This document shows positions 27,844-36,736 of a stretch of DNA of 64,000 nucleotides, in pieces (position 1 is the first letter of the stretch; every line of letters begins with the position of its first letter). A program made the translations under genes and the position numbers. Under the pieces are notes generated by a model, which was not told where the DNA came from, did not search any database, and saw only the letters and a program-made list of their open reading frames with translations. Source of the DNA: an uncultured Lachnospiraceae bacterium (lineage in GTDB: Bacteria; Bacillota; Clostridia; Lachnospirales; Lachnospiraceae); contig CAJUBP010000001.1 in assembly GCA_910584585.1 (NCBI GenBank), forward strand, positions 62,001-126,000, given 5' to 3'.

Positions 27844-28371
27844 CTAAGCCTCTTCTGCCGGAGCAGCTTCTGCTGTCTCGCCTGCCTGGCCGCCCTGTTC
27901 CGCAATCTGATTAAGAACACGGACAAAGTTGGTAATCGGTGACTGAATGCTTCCAAGGAACTTGGAAAGCAGTTCTTCTCTTGACGGAATGGAAGCAATC
28001 ACTTTGATTCCGTCGGTGTCGTAGAAAGTTCCTTCTACCACGCCTGCCTTTAACTCCAAGGCAGGAGCTGTCTTCGCAAACTTGGCAAGGATTCTTGCCG
28101 GCGCTGTCGCGTCATCTTTGGAAACAGCGATTGCATTGGGTCCTTCCAGCAGAGAACTCATGCTTTCAAAATCAGTTCCCTTAAATGCAAAATTCATCAA
28201 TGTATTCTTATATACTTTGTATACAACGCCAGCTTCTCTCATCTGCTTCCGCAGCTGTGTATCTTCCTCTACTGTCAATCCACGGTAATCTACCAGCACG
28301 ACAGACTGGGCATCTTTGATGCAGTCAGAAATTTCCTGCACGATGGGCTGCTTTAACTCTACTTTTGCCAC
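27844..28371 (-). CDS. rplJ: 50S ribosomal protein L10
   Basis: The product is 175 residues, starting at a GTG at 28371 with GGAGGTG 8 nt upstream. It carries the stalk-base domain (VVLVDYRGLTVEEDTQLRK, VYKNTLMNFAF) and a C-terminal helix that binds L7/L12, ending in an Ala/Glu-rich tail. It is controlled by its leader RNA directly upstream. Confidence 0.96.
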   Translation of the reverse strand: MAKVELKQPIVQEISDCIKDAQSVVLVDYRGLTVEEDTQLRKQMREAGVVYKVYKNTLMNFAFKGTDFESMSSLLEGPNAIAVSKDDATAPARILAKFAKTAPALELKAGVVEGTFYDTDGIKVIASIPSREELLSKFLGSIQSPITNFVRVLNQIAEQGGQAGETAEAAPAEEA

Positions 28372-28426
28372 GAATTGTGCACCTCCTTATTTTATTTAGA
28401 ATCGCCGGGGAAAACCCCTGTGCGTA

Positions 28427-28459
28427 AAACAGCCTCTTTGTCCAAAAACAAAGAGGCTG
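28427..28459 (-). terminator. attenuator hairpin in the rplJL leader
   Basis: The stem AGCCTCTTTG/CAAAGAGGCT is followed by GTTTTACGC on the minus strand. Between the L10 leader and rplJ, it looks like a factor-independent terminator used for attenuation. Confidence 0.75.
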
Positions 28460-28504
28460 AAATCATCTTTCATTCATTTACCGGCATGAAACGCCCGGTA
28501 AATT

Positions 28505-28555
28505 CCCTCGGCAGGCCCTATGGTTACGCCGCTTGGCACCTGCTGTCTTCGGTCA
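28505..28555 (-). promoter_or_regulatory. ribosomal protein L10 leader
   Basis: On the minus strand the sequence reads GACCGAAGACAGCAGGTG, then an AAGCGGCGTAACCATAGG loop and CCTGCCGAGG, which is the core of the conserved Firmicutes L10 leader. L10-L12 complex binding here is known to shut down rplJL. Confidence 0.85.
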
Positions 28556-28603
28556 TATGCTTGTTTAGTATATCATTGTGTATTTCGGATGTCAACATCA
28601 AAT

Positions 28604-29296
28604 TTAAACGAATTTCGCCGTATTGAGTTTTACGCCGGGTCCCATGGTAGGAGCCAGGGTCACGCTCTTTAAATACTGTCCTTTCAATACGGACGGTCTT
28701 GCTTTGATGATGGCGTCCATAAGGGTCTGGAAGTTGTCCGCTAATTGTTCTTCTGAAAAAGATGCTTTTCCAATTGGCACATGGATAATATTTGTTCTGT
28801 CTAATCTATACTCAATTTTACCTGCTTTGATATCGTTGATTGCCTTGGTAACGTCCATGGTAACGGTTCCTGCCTTAGGGTTCGGCATTAAGCCCTTCGG
28901 TCCGAGCACACGTCCCAGACGGCCTACCACGCCCATCATGTCCGGCGTAGCCACTACAACGTCAAAATCAAGCCATCCATCATTCTGGATCTTCGGAATC
29001 AGTTCCTCTCCGCCTACATGATCTGCGCCTGCTGCCAATGCTTCGTCCAGCTTATCGCCTTTGGCGAATACCAGAACTTTCACTGCCTTGCCCGTTCCGT
29101 GAGGCAATACAACAGCGCCGCGGATCTGCTGTTCTGCATGACGGCCGTCACATCCGGTTCTGATGTGGGCTTCGATTGTCTCATCAAATTTAGCAACTGC
29201 CGCCTTTTTTACAAGGCTGATTGCTTCTGCTGTATCATACTGCGCTGCTTTGTCGATTCCTTTTGCAGCTTCTGTATATTTCTTTCCTCGTTTCAT
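28604..29296 (-). CDS. rplA: 50S ribosomal protein L1
   Basis: The product is 230 residues, standard length. The N-terminal MKRGKKYTEAAKGID and the conserved GRLGRVLGPKGLMPNPKAGT motif are present, with the C-terminal LKSVTLAPTMGPGVKL. It forms the mobile L1 stalk and can repress its own operon. It lies 136 bp after rplK and has an AGGAGG site. Confidence 0.97.
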   Translation of the reverse strand: MKRGKKYTEAAKGIDKAAQYDTAEAISLVKKAAVAKFDETIEAHIRTGCDGRHAEQQIRGAVVLPHGTGKAVKVLVFAKGDKLDEALAAGADHVGGEELIPKIQNDGWLDFDVVVATPDMMGVVGRLGRVLGPKGLMPNPKAGTVTMDVTKAINDIKAGKIEYRLDRTNIIHVPIGKASFSEEQLADNFQTLMDAIIKARPSVLKGQYLKSVTLAPTMGPGVKLNTAKFV

Positions 29297-29432
29297 TCTG
29301 ATAACCTCCTAGTGGTAATATCGGGAGCCTGCCCCTCCCACGTTCTGCAGGAATTAAGATTGTTTCTTCCTTATGCATTCGGCCGGAAAATCTTTCCCCG
29401 GCTTTTGCCCGATGCAGGGATTGCGGAAAGTC

Positions 29433-29858
29433 CTATTCTTCCACAGTAACTCCCATGCTTCTTGCTGTTCCCGCAATCATGCTCATTGCCGCCTCTAAAG
29501 AACCAGCATTCAAATCCGGCATTTTCAATTCTGCAATTTCCTGAATCTTTGCTTTGGAAATGGTCGCTACTTTTGTTTTGTTAGGCACTGCAGAACCTGA
29601 TTTGATGTTGCATGCTTTTTTAATTAATACCGCTGCCGGCGGCGTCTTCGTTACGAAGCTGAAGCTTCTGTCTGAATATACGGTAATGACTACCGGAATA
29701 ATTAAATCTCCCTGATCGGCAGTTCTGGCATTGAACTGTTTGGTAAATTCAACAATGTTCACGCCATGCTGTCCAAGCGCAGGTCCAACTGGTGGTGCAG
29801 GTGTAGCTTTTCCAGCAGGAATCTGTAATTTTATATATCCTTCTACTTTCTTTGCCAT
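29433..29858 (-). CDS. rplK: 50S ribosomal protein L11
   Basis: The product is 141 residues from the ATG at 29858 (MAKKVEGYIKLQIPAGK), which follows AAAGGAGGAATTTTCCAA; the 21 extra codons upstream are leader. The PPVGPALGQHGVNI motif (thiostrepton and rRNA binding) and a typical C-terminus (IAGTARSMGVTVEE) are seen. It sits next to nusG as usual. Confidence 0.97.
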   Translation of the reverse strand: MAKKVEGYIKLQIPAGKATPAPPVGPALGQHGVNIVEFTKQFNARTADQGDLIIPVVITVYSDRSFSFVTKTPPAAVLIKKACNIKSGSAVPNKTKVATISKAKIQEIAELKMPDLNAGSLEAAMSMIAGTARSMGVTVEE

Positions 29859-29925
29859 TTGGAAAATTCCTCCTTTAACTCCTATCGTTACAGTCATTCT
29901 GAAATCCTGTAACTGACGCATCTTT

Positions 29926-30444
29926 TTATAACTTTCTGATATCTGTGAAACTTATTTCAACCGGCGTTTCACGGCCGAACAGGTCAACGTTGATTGTAAC
30001 CATCTGTTTCCCATGATTCATAGACTGGATAATCCCAACCGTGTCTTTCCAGACGCCGCCGGTCACCTGAATAGAATCACCTTCTTCAAAATCTACAATC
30101 ACATTTTGATCAACCTGAATACCCAATGGCCTCATTTCAGCTTCAGTGAGTGGTACGGGCTTGGAACCCGGGCCAACAAATCCGGTAACACCCCTGGTAT
30201 TTCTGACCACATACCATATATCATCATTCATAACCATATTAATCAGAACATATCCCGGAAACATCTTTTTCTCAACGTTTTTTTTCACGCCATTCTTCAT
30301 TTCCACAACACTCTGCATCGGAACCCGGACTTCCAGAATCTGCTCTTCCAGATGGCGGTTCTCGATGGTCTTCTCGATGTTCTCCTTAACCTTGTTTTCA
30401 TAACCTGAATAGGTATGAACTACGTACCAGTTTGCCTCTGCCAT
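29926..30444 (-). CDS. nusG: transcription termination/antitermination factor NusG
   Basis: The product is 172 residues. The NGN domain starts WYVVHTYSGYENKVKENIE and contains KMFPGYVLINM; the KOW domain (DSIQVTGGVWKDTVGIIQ) is at the C-terminus. It binds RNA polymerase and tunes pausing and Rho action. 16 bp separate it from secE. Confidence 0.96.
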   Translation of the reverse strand: MAEANWYVVHTYSGYENKVKENIEKTIENRHLEEQILEVRVPMQSVVEMKNGVKKNVEKKMFPGYVLINMVMNDDIWYVVRNTRGVTGFVGPGSKPVPLTEAEMRPLGIQVDQNVIVDFEEGDSIQVTGGVWKDTVGIIQSMNHGKQMVTINVDLFGRETPVEISFTDIRKL

Positions 30445-30460
30445 AAATCACCTATGCCTC

Positions 30461-30667
30461 CTATAATTTCACCAGGTTATCCACGCCATACCGGATGATA
30501 ACATCCAACACGGCAATGATCAGACCTAAGACAACAGAAGCAGCTACCACAGCAGCCGTCTGTCTGCTAAGTGATTTCTTGTCCGGCCAGATAATCTTGC
30601 CAAACTCAGCCTTAAGACCGGTGAACCAGCTCGTTTTTGAAGCTTTTTCTGTATTGGTTTCTCCCAT
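30461..30667 (-). CDS. secE: preprotein translocase subunit SecE
   Basis: The product is 68 residues with a single membrane helix (AAVVAASVVLGLIIAVLDVI) after the amphipathic FGKIIWPDKKSLSRQT helix, the short Gram-positive form. It stabilises SecY in the membrane channel. Between rpmG and nusG, the classical order. Confidence 0.94.
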   Translation of the reverse strand: MGETNTEKASKTSWFTGLKAEFGKIIWPDKKSLSRQTAAVVAASVVLGLIIAVLDVIIRYGVDNLVKL

Positions 30668-30747
30668 TTTTACCTCCAGCGGCGCAGTGAATACGCCATC
30701 ATTCAGGGACGGTCAAAATACTTTAACCTTCACTCTGCTCCATTTTA

Positions 30748-30897
30748 TTACTTGGTTTCCTTGTGTAACGTGTGTGTTCTGCAGAATCTGCAGTACTTCT
30801 TGATCTCCATTCTGTCCGGATGAGTTTTCTTATCCTTGGTCGTATTGTAGTTACGTTGCTTACATTCTGTACATGCCAATGTAATTCTTGTGCGCAC
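30748..30897 (-). CDS. rpmG: 50S ribosomal protein L33
   Basis: The product is 49 residues from a GTG at 30897, supported by GGAGGTGG 5 nt upstream. It has the zinc-type ribbon with two CxxC pairs (CTEC near residue 9 and CRFC near residue 36), so this is the C+ form of L33. A longer frame to 30993 is leader sequence. Confidence 0.93.
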   Translation of the reverse strand: MRTRITLACTECKQRNYNTTKDKKTHPDRMEIKKYCRFCRTHTLHKETK

Positions 30898-30963
30898 AAC
30901 TTCCACCTCCACTTGCTTTCTAATTTTAGGCATAAAAAAAAGACCTACTTCCATCGCTAGTCT

Positions 30964-30993
30964 AATATAGCACACTTTTCCGGCGCCCGTCAA
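30964..30993 (-). promoter_or_regulatory. promoter of the rpmG-secE-nusG operon
   Basis: On the minus strand TTGACG (30988-30993) and TATATT (30964-30969) have an 18-bp spacer and lie about 70 bp upstream of the rpmG start. Confidence 0.7.
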
Positions 30994-31036
30994 GGCTTTT
31001 ACCGAATATAATATGAAAAAACTGTGAAAAACCCCC

Positions 31037-31064
31037 TTAATAAATCAAAAAAAGCGGCCGATAT
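31037..31064 (+). promoter_or_regulatory. sigma-28 (sigma-D)-like promoter of the FliD-like gene
   Basis: GCCGATAT at 31057-31064 is an exact match to the flagellar sigma-D -10 element. TTAA at 31037-31040 is 16 bp upstream in place of the usual TAAA. It lies 95 bp before the start codon. Confidence 0.6.
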
Positions 31065-31159
31065 AACTATTGAATTATAGATTGAACGCAAAAGGTACAA
31101 GGAGTTATTTTGCGCCCCCATGCCTCGGCATGATTTCACGGATGAAAGGAGGGGATTTT

Positions 31160-32458
31160 ATGGCCGCTATTGATACTGCCTATAACTACTACTTAAGCAC
31201 TTACGGAAAGCAGTCGGCCTCCCGCTATGATTCGCATAAAAAGAGCGAATTGCGCAGTATATACAATAACATTGTAAAAATCAATAAAGACTCCCCCCTC
31301 TATAAGATTAAACACTCGGGGGATGTTCAGAAGTTCGCCATTGACATCAAGGAAAGCACCAGGCTCATCAAGAATGTGATTGCTTCTCTTTCCGATGCGG
31401 AAGAAGGAATCGGCAACGCATTCCAGAAAAAGATTGCCGTGTCTTCCCAGGAAGACGTAGTTTCCGCTGATTTTATTGGCGACAACAAAGAATCCGAAGA
31501 AACAGACAGTTTCCTAATTGAAGTAAAGCAGCTCGCCTCTTCTCAGATTAATCTGGGGAATTTTCTGGAGAAAAACAGTTTATCCTTAAGGCCCGGCTCA
31601 TATTCCTTTGATTTGGAAAACACTTCGTCTGCCTTTGAATTCCAGTTTACCGTCAATTCAGACGATACCAATTATACCACTCAGTTAAAGCTGTCCAATC
31701 TGATCGGCAATGCAGATATCGGTTTAAAAGCATCTGTCGTTGAAGATCAAAACGGCTTAAGCGCATTGCAGATTGAGTCCGTTTCCACCGGAATTGCGCC
31801 GGATGAGAATTACCTGTTTTCCATTTATCCTCAGGGAACCCGGGATTCCATTTCCGCAATTGACGCTCTGGGCATTGATCATGTGTCCCAGGAAGCCGGC
31901 AACGCAGTTTTTCTGTTAGACGGCATGGAACGCTCCGCTTACTCCAATACCTTCACTATCAACCATGCCTTTGAACTGACCCTTCGGGGCCTGAGCGAGG
32001 AAGGAAATCCGGCCATCATCGGTTTCAAGACCAACGCTGACGCCATGGCTGAGAATATTCAGACTCTGGTAGATTCCTATAACTCGATTCTGCATACTGC
32101 CAATAAATATTCCGATTCTCAGCACCAGAGCGTGAAGCTGTACCGGGACATGAGCAGCACTGCGTTTACTTTCCAGAACAGCTTGGAAAGCATGGGGCTT
32201 CTGGTGGATGATAAGGGTGAGATTTCGATAGACAGAGCATTGCTGACAGAATCCGTTTCCGAAGACAATGCCGAGGAACATTTGTCTGTGCTGAATGAGT
32301 TTAAGAATCTTTTAAACACGAAGGCGAATAACGCTTCTTTAGATCCCATGAAATATGTGGATAAAATTATTGTAACTTATAAGAATCCGGGAAAAACTCT
32401 GGTAACGCCTTATATTACTTCAATTTACTCGGGAATGATGATGGATCGGTATTGCTGA
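31160..32458 (+). CDS. FliD-like flagellar filament-capping or hook-associated protein
   Basis: The product is 432 residues from the ATG at 31160 (MAAIDTAYNYYLSTYGK), chosen for AAAGGAGGGG upstream. The middle is FliD-like: FTVNSDDTNYTTQLKLSNLI with an LQIESVSTG patch, then NAVFLLDGMERSAYSNTF and FELTLRG, and a C-terminal helical part with IQTLVDSYNSILHTAN. The N-terminal 60 residues (YDSHKKSELRSIYNNIVKIN) are unlike classical FliD, so it is a lineage-specific variant. It probably assists flagellin assembly outside the cell. One of the few plus-strand genes. Confidence 0.7.
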   Translation: MAAIDTAYNYYLSTYGKQSASRYDSHKKSELRSIYNNIVKINKDSPLYKIKHSGDVQKFAIDIKESTRLIKNVIASLSDAEEGIGNAFQKKIAVSSQEDVVSADFIGDNKESEETDSFLIEVKQLASSQINLGNFLEKNSLSLRPGSYSFDLENTSSAFEFQFTVNSDDTNYTTQLKLSNLIGNADIGLKASVVEDQNGLSALQIESVSTGIAPDENYLFSIYPQGTRDSISAIDALGIDHVSQEAGNAVFLLDGMERSAYSNTFTINHAFELTLRGLSEEGNPAIIGFKTNADAMAENIQTLVDSYNSILHTANKYSDSQHQSVKLYRDMSSTAFTFQNSLESMGLLVDDKGEISIDRALLTESVSEDNAEEHLSVLNEFKNLLNTKANNASLDPMKYVDKIIVTYKNPGKTLVTPYITSIYSGMMMDRYC

Positions 32459-32483
32459 TGAAAAAAATGAAAGAATATTTATA

Positions 32484-32525
32484 AACTGCCGGAAAATAAC
32501 TTATGAGAAGTATTTTCCGGCAGTT
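32484..32525 (+). terminator. terminator of the FliD-like gene
   Basis: A perfect 15-bp stem (AACTGCCGGAAAATA and complement) with a 12-nt loop is followed by CTTTATTT. Confidence 0.85.
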
Positions 32526-32535
32526 CTTTATTTGG

Positions 32536-33941
32536 GAGTGTAAATAAGTTTGTGTTTTTGGAAATAAATGGCTCCTTTTTGGTAAGAATTAGGATATGAA
32601 AATTTTTATCGAAAAGGAGTATTATTATGCCAGTTGCAAAGGAACAAATCCGACAGATTATCTCACAAAACAACATTAGCAGCGTTGCTGATGTATATAC
32701 CCTGCTCAGGGACAGTTTTAAGGATATCCTCCAGGAGCTTTTGGAGGCCGAGATGGACGCGTCCCTTGGTTATGAAAAAAATCAAAAGGGAGACTTTGAA
32801 ACAAGCAACAAAAGAAACGGCCATTCCACAAAGACACTCAAAAGCCAATATGGGGAATTCCAGATTGACGTGCCAAGGGACCGCAATGGGGAATTTGAGC
32901 CAAAGCTGATACCAAAATACCAGCGGGACATCTCCGGGATTGAAGAAAAGGTGATTTCCCTGTATGCGCGCGGGATGAGCACCAGGGACATCCACGACCA
33001 GTTAAATGACCTGTATGGAATCGAACTGTCAGCAGAAATGGTCAGCAAGATCACAGACAAGATCCTCCCACAGGTCAAGGAATGGCAGTCCCGCCCGCTG
33101 AATCCTGTATACCCATTTGTATTCATGGACTGCATCCATTACAAAGTACGGGAGGATGGACGGATATTAAGCCGCGCGGCCTATGTTGTGCTGGGCGTGA
33201 CGGCAGAGGGGTACAAAGAAATCCTGAGCGTCACTGTCGGGGCAAACGAAACCAGCAAGTTCTGGCTGGGAATGCTTAACGACCTGCGTAACCGTGGAGT
33301 GAAAGATGTGCTGTTCTTCTGCGTGGATGGGCTGCCAGGGTTTAAAGAAGCCATACAGGCGGCATTCCCCAAAGCAGAAATACAAAGATGCGTCATCCAC
33401 ATGCTGCGTAATTCATTCAAATATGTCAGTTACAAAGACCTGAAGAAATTTGCCTCCGACTTCAAGGCAGTCTACAACGCCCCAAATGAAGCGGCAGCCC
33501 TTTCAGAACTGGAAAACATAAAAGAGATGTGGGGAAAGAAATACCCTTACGCCATCAGCAACTGGGAAAACAACTGGGAAGATGTCAGTTCCTTTTTCCA
33601 GTTTCCGGATGACATCCGCCGGATCATGTATACCACGAACATCATAGAAGGGCTGAACCGCCAGTACCGGAAAGTGACTAAGACAAAGAGCGTATTCCCC
33701 AGTGACGCGTCCCTGGAGAAAATGCTGTACCTGGCGAGCCAGAATGTAACAAAGAAATGGACGCAGAGATACCGGAACTGGGATCAGGTCCTGAACCAGT
33801 TAATTGTCCTGTATGGAGAACGGCTCACACAGTGCCTGTAAAATAGATTAGGGTGGCAGTATCAGAAAATCCCTGCCACCCCATCCTTATTCCATCGGTG
33901 TTTATATTATTGCCAGAAAACCCCAGACTTATTCCTGAGGC
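32536..33941 (+). mobile_element. IS256-family insertion sequence
   Basis: One transposase gene is flanked by related ends: TAAATAAGTTTGTGTTTTTGG at the left (from 32541, 21 nt, shown here as the family-like tip) and an imperfect inverted copy at the right (33913-33934, CCAGAAAACCCCAGACTTAT). The exact tips and the target duplication could not be fixed by eye. It lies just past the FliD-like terminator. Confidence 0.75.
32627..33841 (+). CDS. IS256-family (mutator) transposase
   Basis: The product is 404 residues, full length. The DDE triad is seen as FMDCIHYKVR, FFCVDGLPGF and NIIEGLNRQ. The N-terminal DNA-binding part includes LLEAEMDASLGYEKN and YARGMSTRDIHDQL. The frame is intact, with a GGAG site before the ATG, so the element may still be active. 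A GGGTGGCAG/CTGCCACCC hairpin follows the stop. Confidence 0.95.
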   Translation: MPVAKEQIRQIISQNNISSVADVYTLLRDSFKDILQELLEAEMDASLGYEKNQKGDFETSNKRNGHSTKTLKSQYGEFQIDVPRDRNGEFEPKLIPKYQRDISGIEEKVISLYARGMSTRDIHDQLNDLYGIELSAEMVSKITDKILPQVKEWQSRPLNPVYPFVFMDCIHYKVREDGRILSRAAYVVLGVTAEGYKEILSVTVGANETSKFWLGMLNDLRNRGVKDVLFFCVDGLPGFKEAIQAAFPKAEIQRCVIHMLRNSFKYVSYKDLKKFASDFKAVYNAPNEAAALSELENIKEMWGKKYPYAISNWENNWEDVSSFFQFPDDIRRIMYTTNIIEGLNRQYRKVTKTKSVFPSDASLEKMLYLASQNVTKKWTQRYRNWDQVLNQLIVLYGERLTQCL

Positions 33942-34184
33942 CGGGTGTGGGCAGAGCCCACGAAAAAAAGCAATAATATATAATGCCTGTTTGCCATAAA
34001 AAAATATCAGAAAAAATGTATAAGCTCCGTCTAAATGGTCATACTATAAATAGGAGAAATAATTCGACAGCCCTAAAAACATAAAACCGACAAAATACTC
34101 TTACATATCTAATTCTTATCAGGAAAGTCTAAAGTTCATAGACACAAGATTTTTTACAGCCTCCTTTATTTCTGCATATTGAAA
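33942..34184. other. non-coding stretch between the IS and the flagellin gene
   Basis: AT-rich; no gene is supported. A GTGGGC/GCCCAC hairpin (about 33949-33963) and GCAATAATA, inverted with respect to the IS right flank, are the only structures seen. Confidence 0.5.
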
Positions 34185-34221
34185 CGGCCGCATCCGGAAT
34201 CCGCGCTCCCGAATACGGCCG
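34185..34221 (-). terminator. flagellin terminator
   Basis: A 13-bp GC-rich stem (CGGCCGTATTCGG paired with CCGGATGCGGCCG) is followed by TTTC on the minus strand, 27 bp past the flagellin stop. Confidence 0.7.
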
Positions 34222-34247
34222 CTCTGAACTATGAAACCTCTCCTGCC

Positions 34248-35060
34248 TTAGAAATTAAGCAGCCGGTTCACACTTCCATACTGTTCCATCTGTTTCCTCT
34301 GCATCATAATCCGGTACTCCTGCAGCAAACTGTTCTTCTTCATATCAGAAACTGCTCCTACATAATCCAGATCCTCAATCCGGCTGCGTGACGCCGTTAC
34401 ATTGTAGGATGCATAGGAATTGTAATTCATCGTGTGATCCAAGCGGTTGTAAGTTGCTCCAAGCCCGCTTCTTGCGGAAGAAACCTTCTCCAATGCGCTG
34501 TCGATGGCGGAAATGTCAAAATCTCCCGTCACGTCATAATCGGAAAGCCCCAGAGAATCCAACACTGCATTGGGCATATTGATGTCCATTCCGCTTCCGT
34601 CCGGCCCCGATGCCACATGGGAATTCTTCATGGAACCGTCCAGAACGTTCATATTATTGAACTGGGTGTTCTTAGCCGCGTCAGAAATATAATCCTTCAG
34701 CTGGTCAATCTCCTGCTGAATTGCCTCTCTGTCGTCATCTCCATAAATTGCCGTATTGGACGCCTGAATGCTCAGTTCCCGCATGCGCTGCAGGGAATCT
34801 GAAATCTTAGACAATCCGCCTTCTGCCACATTCACCATATCCTGAGAAGTAGCTGTGTTGCGCCTGCCCACATCATAGCCGTTGCTCTGGGTCAGCATCT
34901 TCGCCGCAATTGCAAGTCCTGCCGCGTCATCCGCCGCCTTGTTAATCCGCTTGCCGCTGGATAACTGTTGGAAATTCTTGTGCAGATTCTGATTCTGTTT
35001 GGTGTATAAACTGCGGTTCTGGTATAAATTCCGGCTGCCGCCAATGGATGAAATACTCAT
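34248..35060 (-). CDS. flagellin, short atypical paralogue
   Basis: The product is 270 residues. The conserved D0/D1 signatures are present: LSSGKRINKAADDAAGLAIA near the N-terminus, LQRMRELSIQASN, and a C-terminal SRIEDLDYVGAVSDMKKN. The variable surface region is short (about 140-190). The first 25 residues (MSISSIGGSRNLYQNRSLYT) differ from the usual MxINxNxxAL start of flagellins. AGGAGG lies before the ATG. It sits next to a block of glycosyltransferase and nonulosonic acid genes, so it is the likely acceptor of those sugars. Confidence 0.85.
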   Translation of the reverse strand: MSISSIGGSRNLYQNRSLYTKQNQNLHKNFQQLSSGKRINKAADDAAGLAIAAKMLTQSNGYDVGRRNTATSQDMVNVAEGGLSKISDSLQRMRELSIQASNTAIYGDDDREAIQQEIDQLKDYISDAAKNTQFNNMNVLDGSMKNSHVASGPDGSGMDINMPNAVLDSLGLSDYDVTGDFDISAIDSALEKVSSARSGLGATYNRLDHTMNYNSYASYNVTASRSRIEDLDYVGAVSDMKKNSLLQEYRIMMQRKQMEQYGSVNRLLNF

Positions 35061-35123
35061 AATATACCTCCTTCCTTATCATTGCTTCTATCCTTATGCC
35101 ATAACTTTTGCTGTTATAATTTC

Positions 35124-35151
35124 ATTATAGCAAAGGGAAAGAATTTTGCAA
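35124..35151 (-). promoter_or_regulatory. sigma-A-like promoter of the flagellin gene
   Basis: On the minus strand TTGCAA (35146-35151) and TATAAT (35124-35129) are spaced by 16 bp. I see no GCCGATAA-type element here. Confidence 0.6.
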
Positions 35152-35177
35152 TGGATTTTTGGGAAAATTTTCAAGGA

Positions 35178-35549
35178 CTATTTCACTTCTTCCAGAACTT
35201 CTCTGGCGGCTTTCCCGAACTCTTCAAATACTGGAAGGGTTTCTTTCAGGGAAGCCGCTATCTCGCTGTCTTTTTTGCCTTCTAACGCCTTGCTGAGCTT
35301 TAAAATGCTGCTGTTCATGTCTTCTTTCCTGATGCGCTCTTTCTTCTCATTCAAAAGCGTCATGGTGCCGTTTAAGATGCCGATCTCCCAGTTGATGCCT
35401 TTGATAATTTCATCCAGAAATTTGTCTGTGTCCTCTTTTCTGTCCCCTTCCAGCTCAGGAACAATGTTCTGCATGCTCTTCATGAGACGTTTGTTGTAGT
35501 CCTCCAATACTTCCAGCGCTTCTATCTGCTGCGCGCGTAGATCCTCCAT
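35178..35549 (-). CDS. small helical protein, possible flagellar chaperone
   Basis: The product is 123 residues, highly charged and predicted all-helical (ALEVLEDYNKRLMKSMQNIV and LNEKKERIRKEDMNSSILKL). No signal peptide or membrane segment. AAGGAGG precedes the ATG. Position between flagellin and a glycosyltransferase, and size, recall FlgN/FliT-type export chaperones, but no signature was recognised. Confidence 0.5.
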   Translation of the reverse strand: MEDLRAQQIEALEVLEDYNKRLMKSMQNIVPELEGDRKEDTDKFLDEIIKGINWEIGILNGTMTLLNEKKERIRKEDMNSSILKLSKALEGKKDSEIAASLKETLPVFEEFGKAAREVLEEVK

Positions 35550-35582
35550 GATGGGTTCCTCCTTTTTCCTGTATACTCTTAG

Positions 35583-36659
35583 TTATAATTTTAAAGCAGT
35601 TCTCATTTTAACATAAAACTGAACTATCTCATCTTCTTTTCCATCCTGAATCCATTCCAAATATGCCCTTTTATAATCCTCCCACACCTCCAATGGAAAA
35701 TTAAAAGCTACCGTTAAAACCGGATTTACAAATAGTGAAGATTCCTTACAATATTCCAAATAATCTGGATATATATCTTTTACAATTGACTGCATTTCCT
35801 TTATTCTTTCTAATGGGATGTAATCAAATTTTCCAAAAATAATATGTAACATATTTGTATAAAACATCTCTAAAAAACGATTTCTGATTTTTTTATAACA
35901 CGTTTTAAATAACCCCCTTTCCTGATAAAACTGTAATAATTCCAGTTCGACTCTAAGCCTTTCAAAATGACCATCATTATTTCTAGCATGGGAGTTCGAA
36001 TTTTCCAAAATTCTATAATGGTAATAATGCCCAGGCATCAAATACTTAGTTTTAAACAGCCAACCTGTAATACCCGCCCAATAATTATCTTCATATTTAG
36101 CAAAATTTTTAAATCTAAGTCTATGCCTTGCTACCCATTCTTTTCGATATATGGTTCCCCCTATATCCCCTCCTATGCCTAATCCTCTATCTTGGTCAGA
36201 AATTTCATTTCCATTCTCTATTTGAAATAATTGACCTTCTTCCACCCATTTCGGATAACGGGGAGACAATCCTTCTATGTGTTCTATCAATCCACAACGA
36301 ATCATATCATATTGATGTAATTTAGCTGGTTCTAGCATTTTCTTATAAATATCCGGTTCTACCCAATCATCTGCATCTACAAAAGTAAAATATGGTGCCG
36401 ACACATACTCCATTCCAATATTCCGGGCATTTGCCTGTCCGCTATTTTCTCCTAAAGGCACTAATATAATATTTTCTGGATACTTTTTTTCATATCTTAT
36501 TAAATATTTCAGAGAATTATCCGTTGAACCATCATCCACGAGAATCAATTCCATCTGCTTTATTCCTATCGTTTGGTTCACTAGCGACTCCAAGCACTCT
36601 TCCAAATACTCTTGCTTATTATATACTGGAACAATTACACTAATTGCCTTTTCTGCCAT
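35583..36659 (-). CDS. family 2 glycosyltransferase
   Basis: The product is 358 residues. The GT-A fold signature is clear: SVIVPVYNKQEYLEECLESL at the N-terminus, VDDGSTD (41-47) and the metal-binding DADDW (95-99). The C-terminal 150 residues are specific to this protein. It transfers a sugar from an activated nucleotide donor; donor and acceptor are unknown, but flagellin is likely from context. Confidence 0.85.
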   Translation of the reverse strand: MAEKAISVIVPVYNKQEYLEECLESLVNQTIGIKQMELILVDDGSTDNSLKYLIRYEKKYPENIILVPLGENSGQANARNIGMEYVSAPYFTFVDADDWVEPDIYKKMLEPAKLHQYDMIRCGLIEHIEGLSPRYPKWVEEGQLFQIENGNEISDQDRGLGIGGDIGGTIYRKEWVARHRLRFKNFAKYEDNYWAGITGWLFKTKYLMPGHYYHYRILENSNSHARNNDGHFERLRVELELLQFYQERGLFKTCYKKIRNRFLEMFYTNMLHIIFGKFDYIPLERIKEMQSIVKDIYPDYLEYCKESSLFVNPVLTVAFNFPLEVWEDYKRAYLEWIQDGKEDEIVQFYVKMRTALKL

Positions 36660-36736
36660 TTAATCCTCCTACTAAATTATTGCTTTAAATCTATACATTT
36701 TACCATCTATATCTGCTACCCCCATTTTCCTTACAA

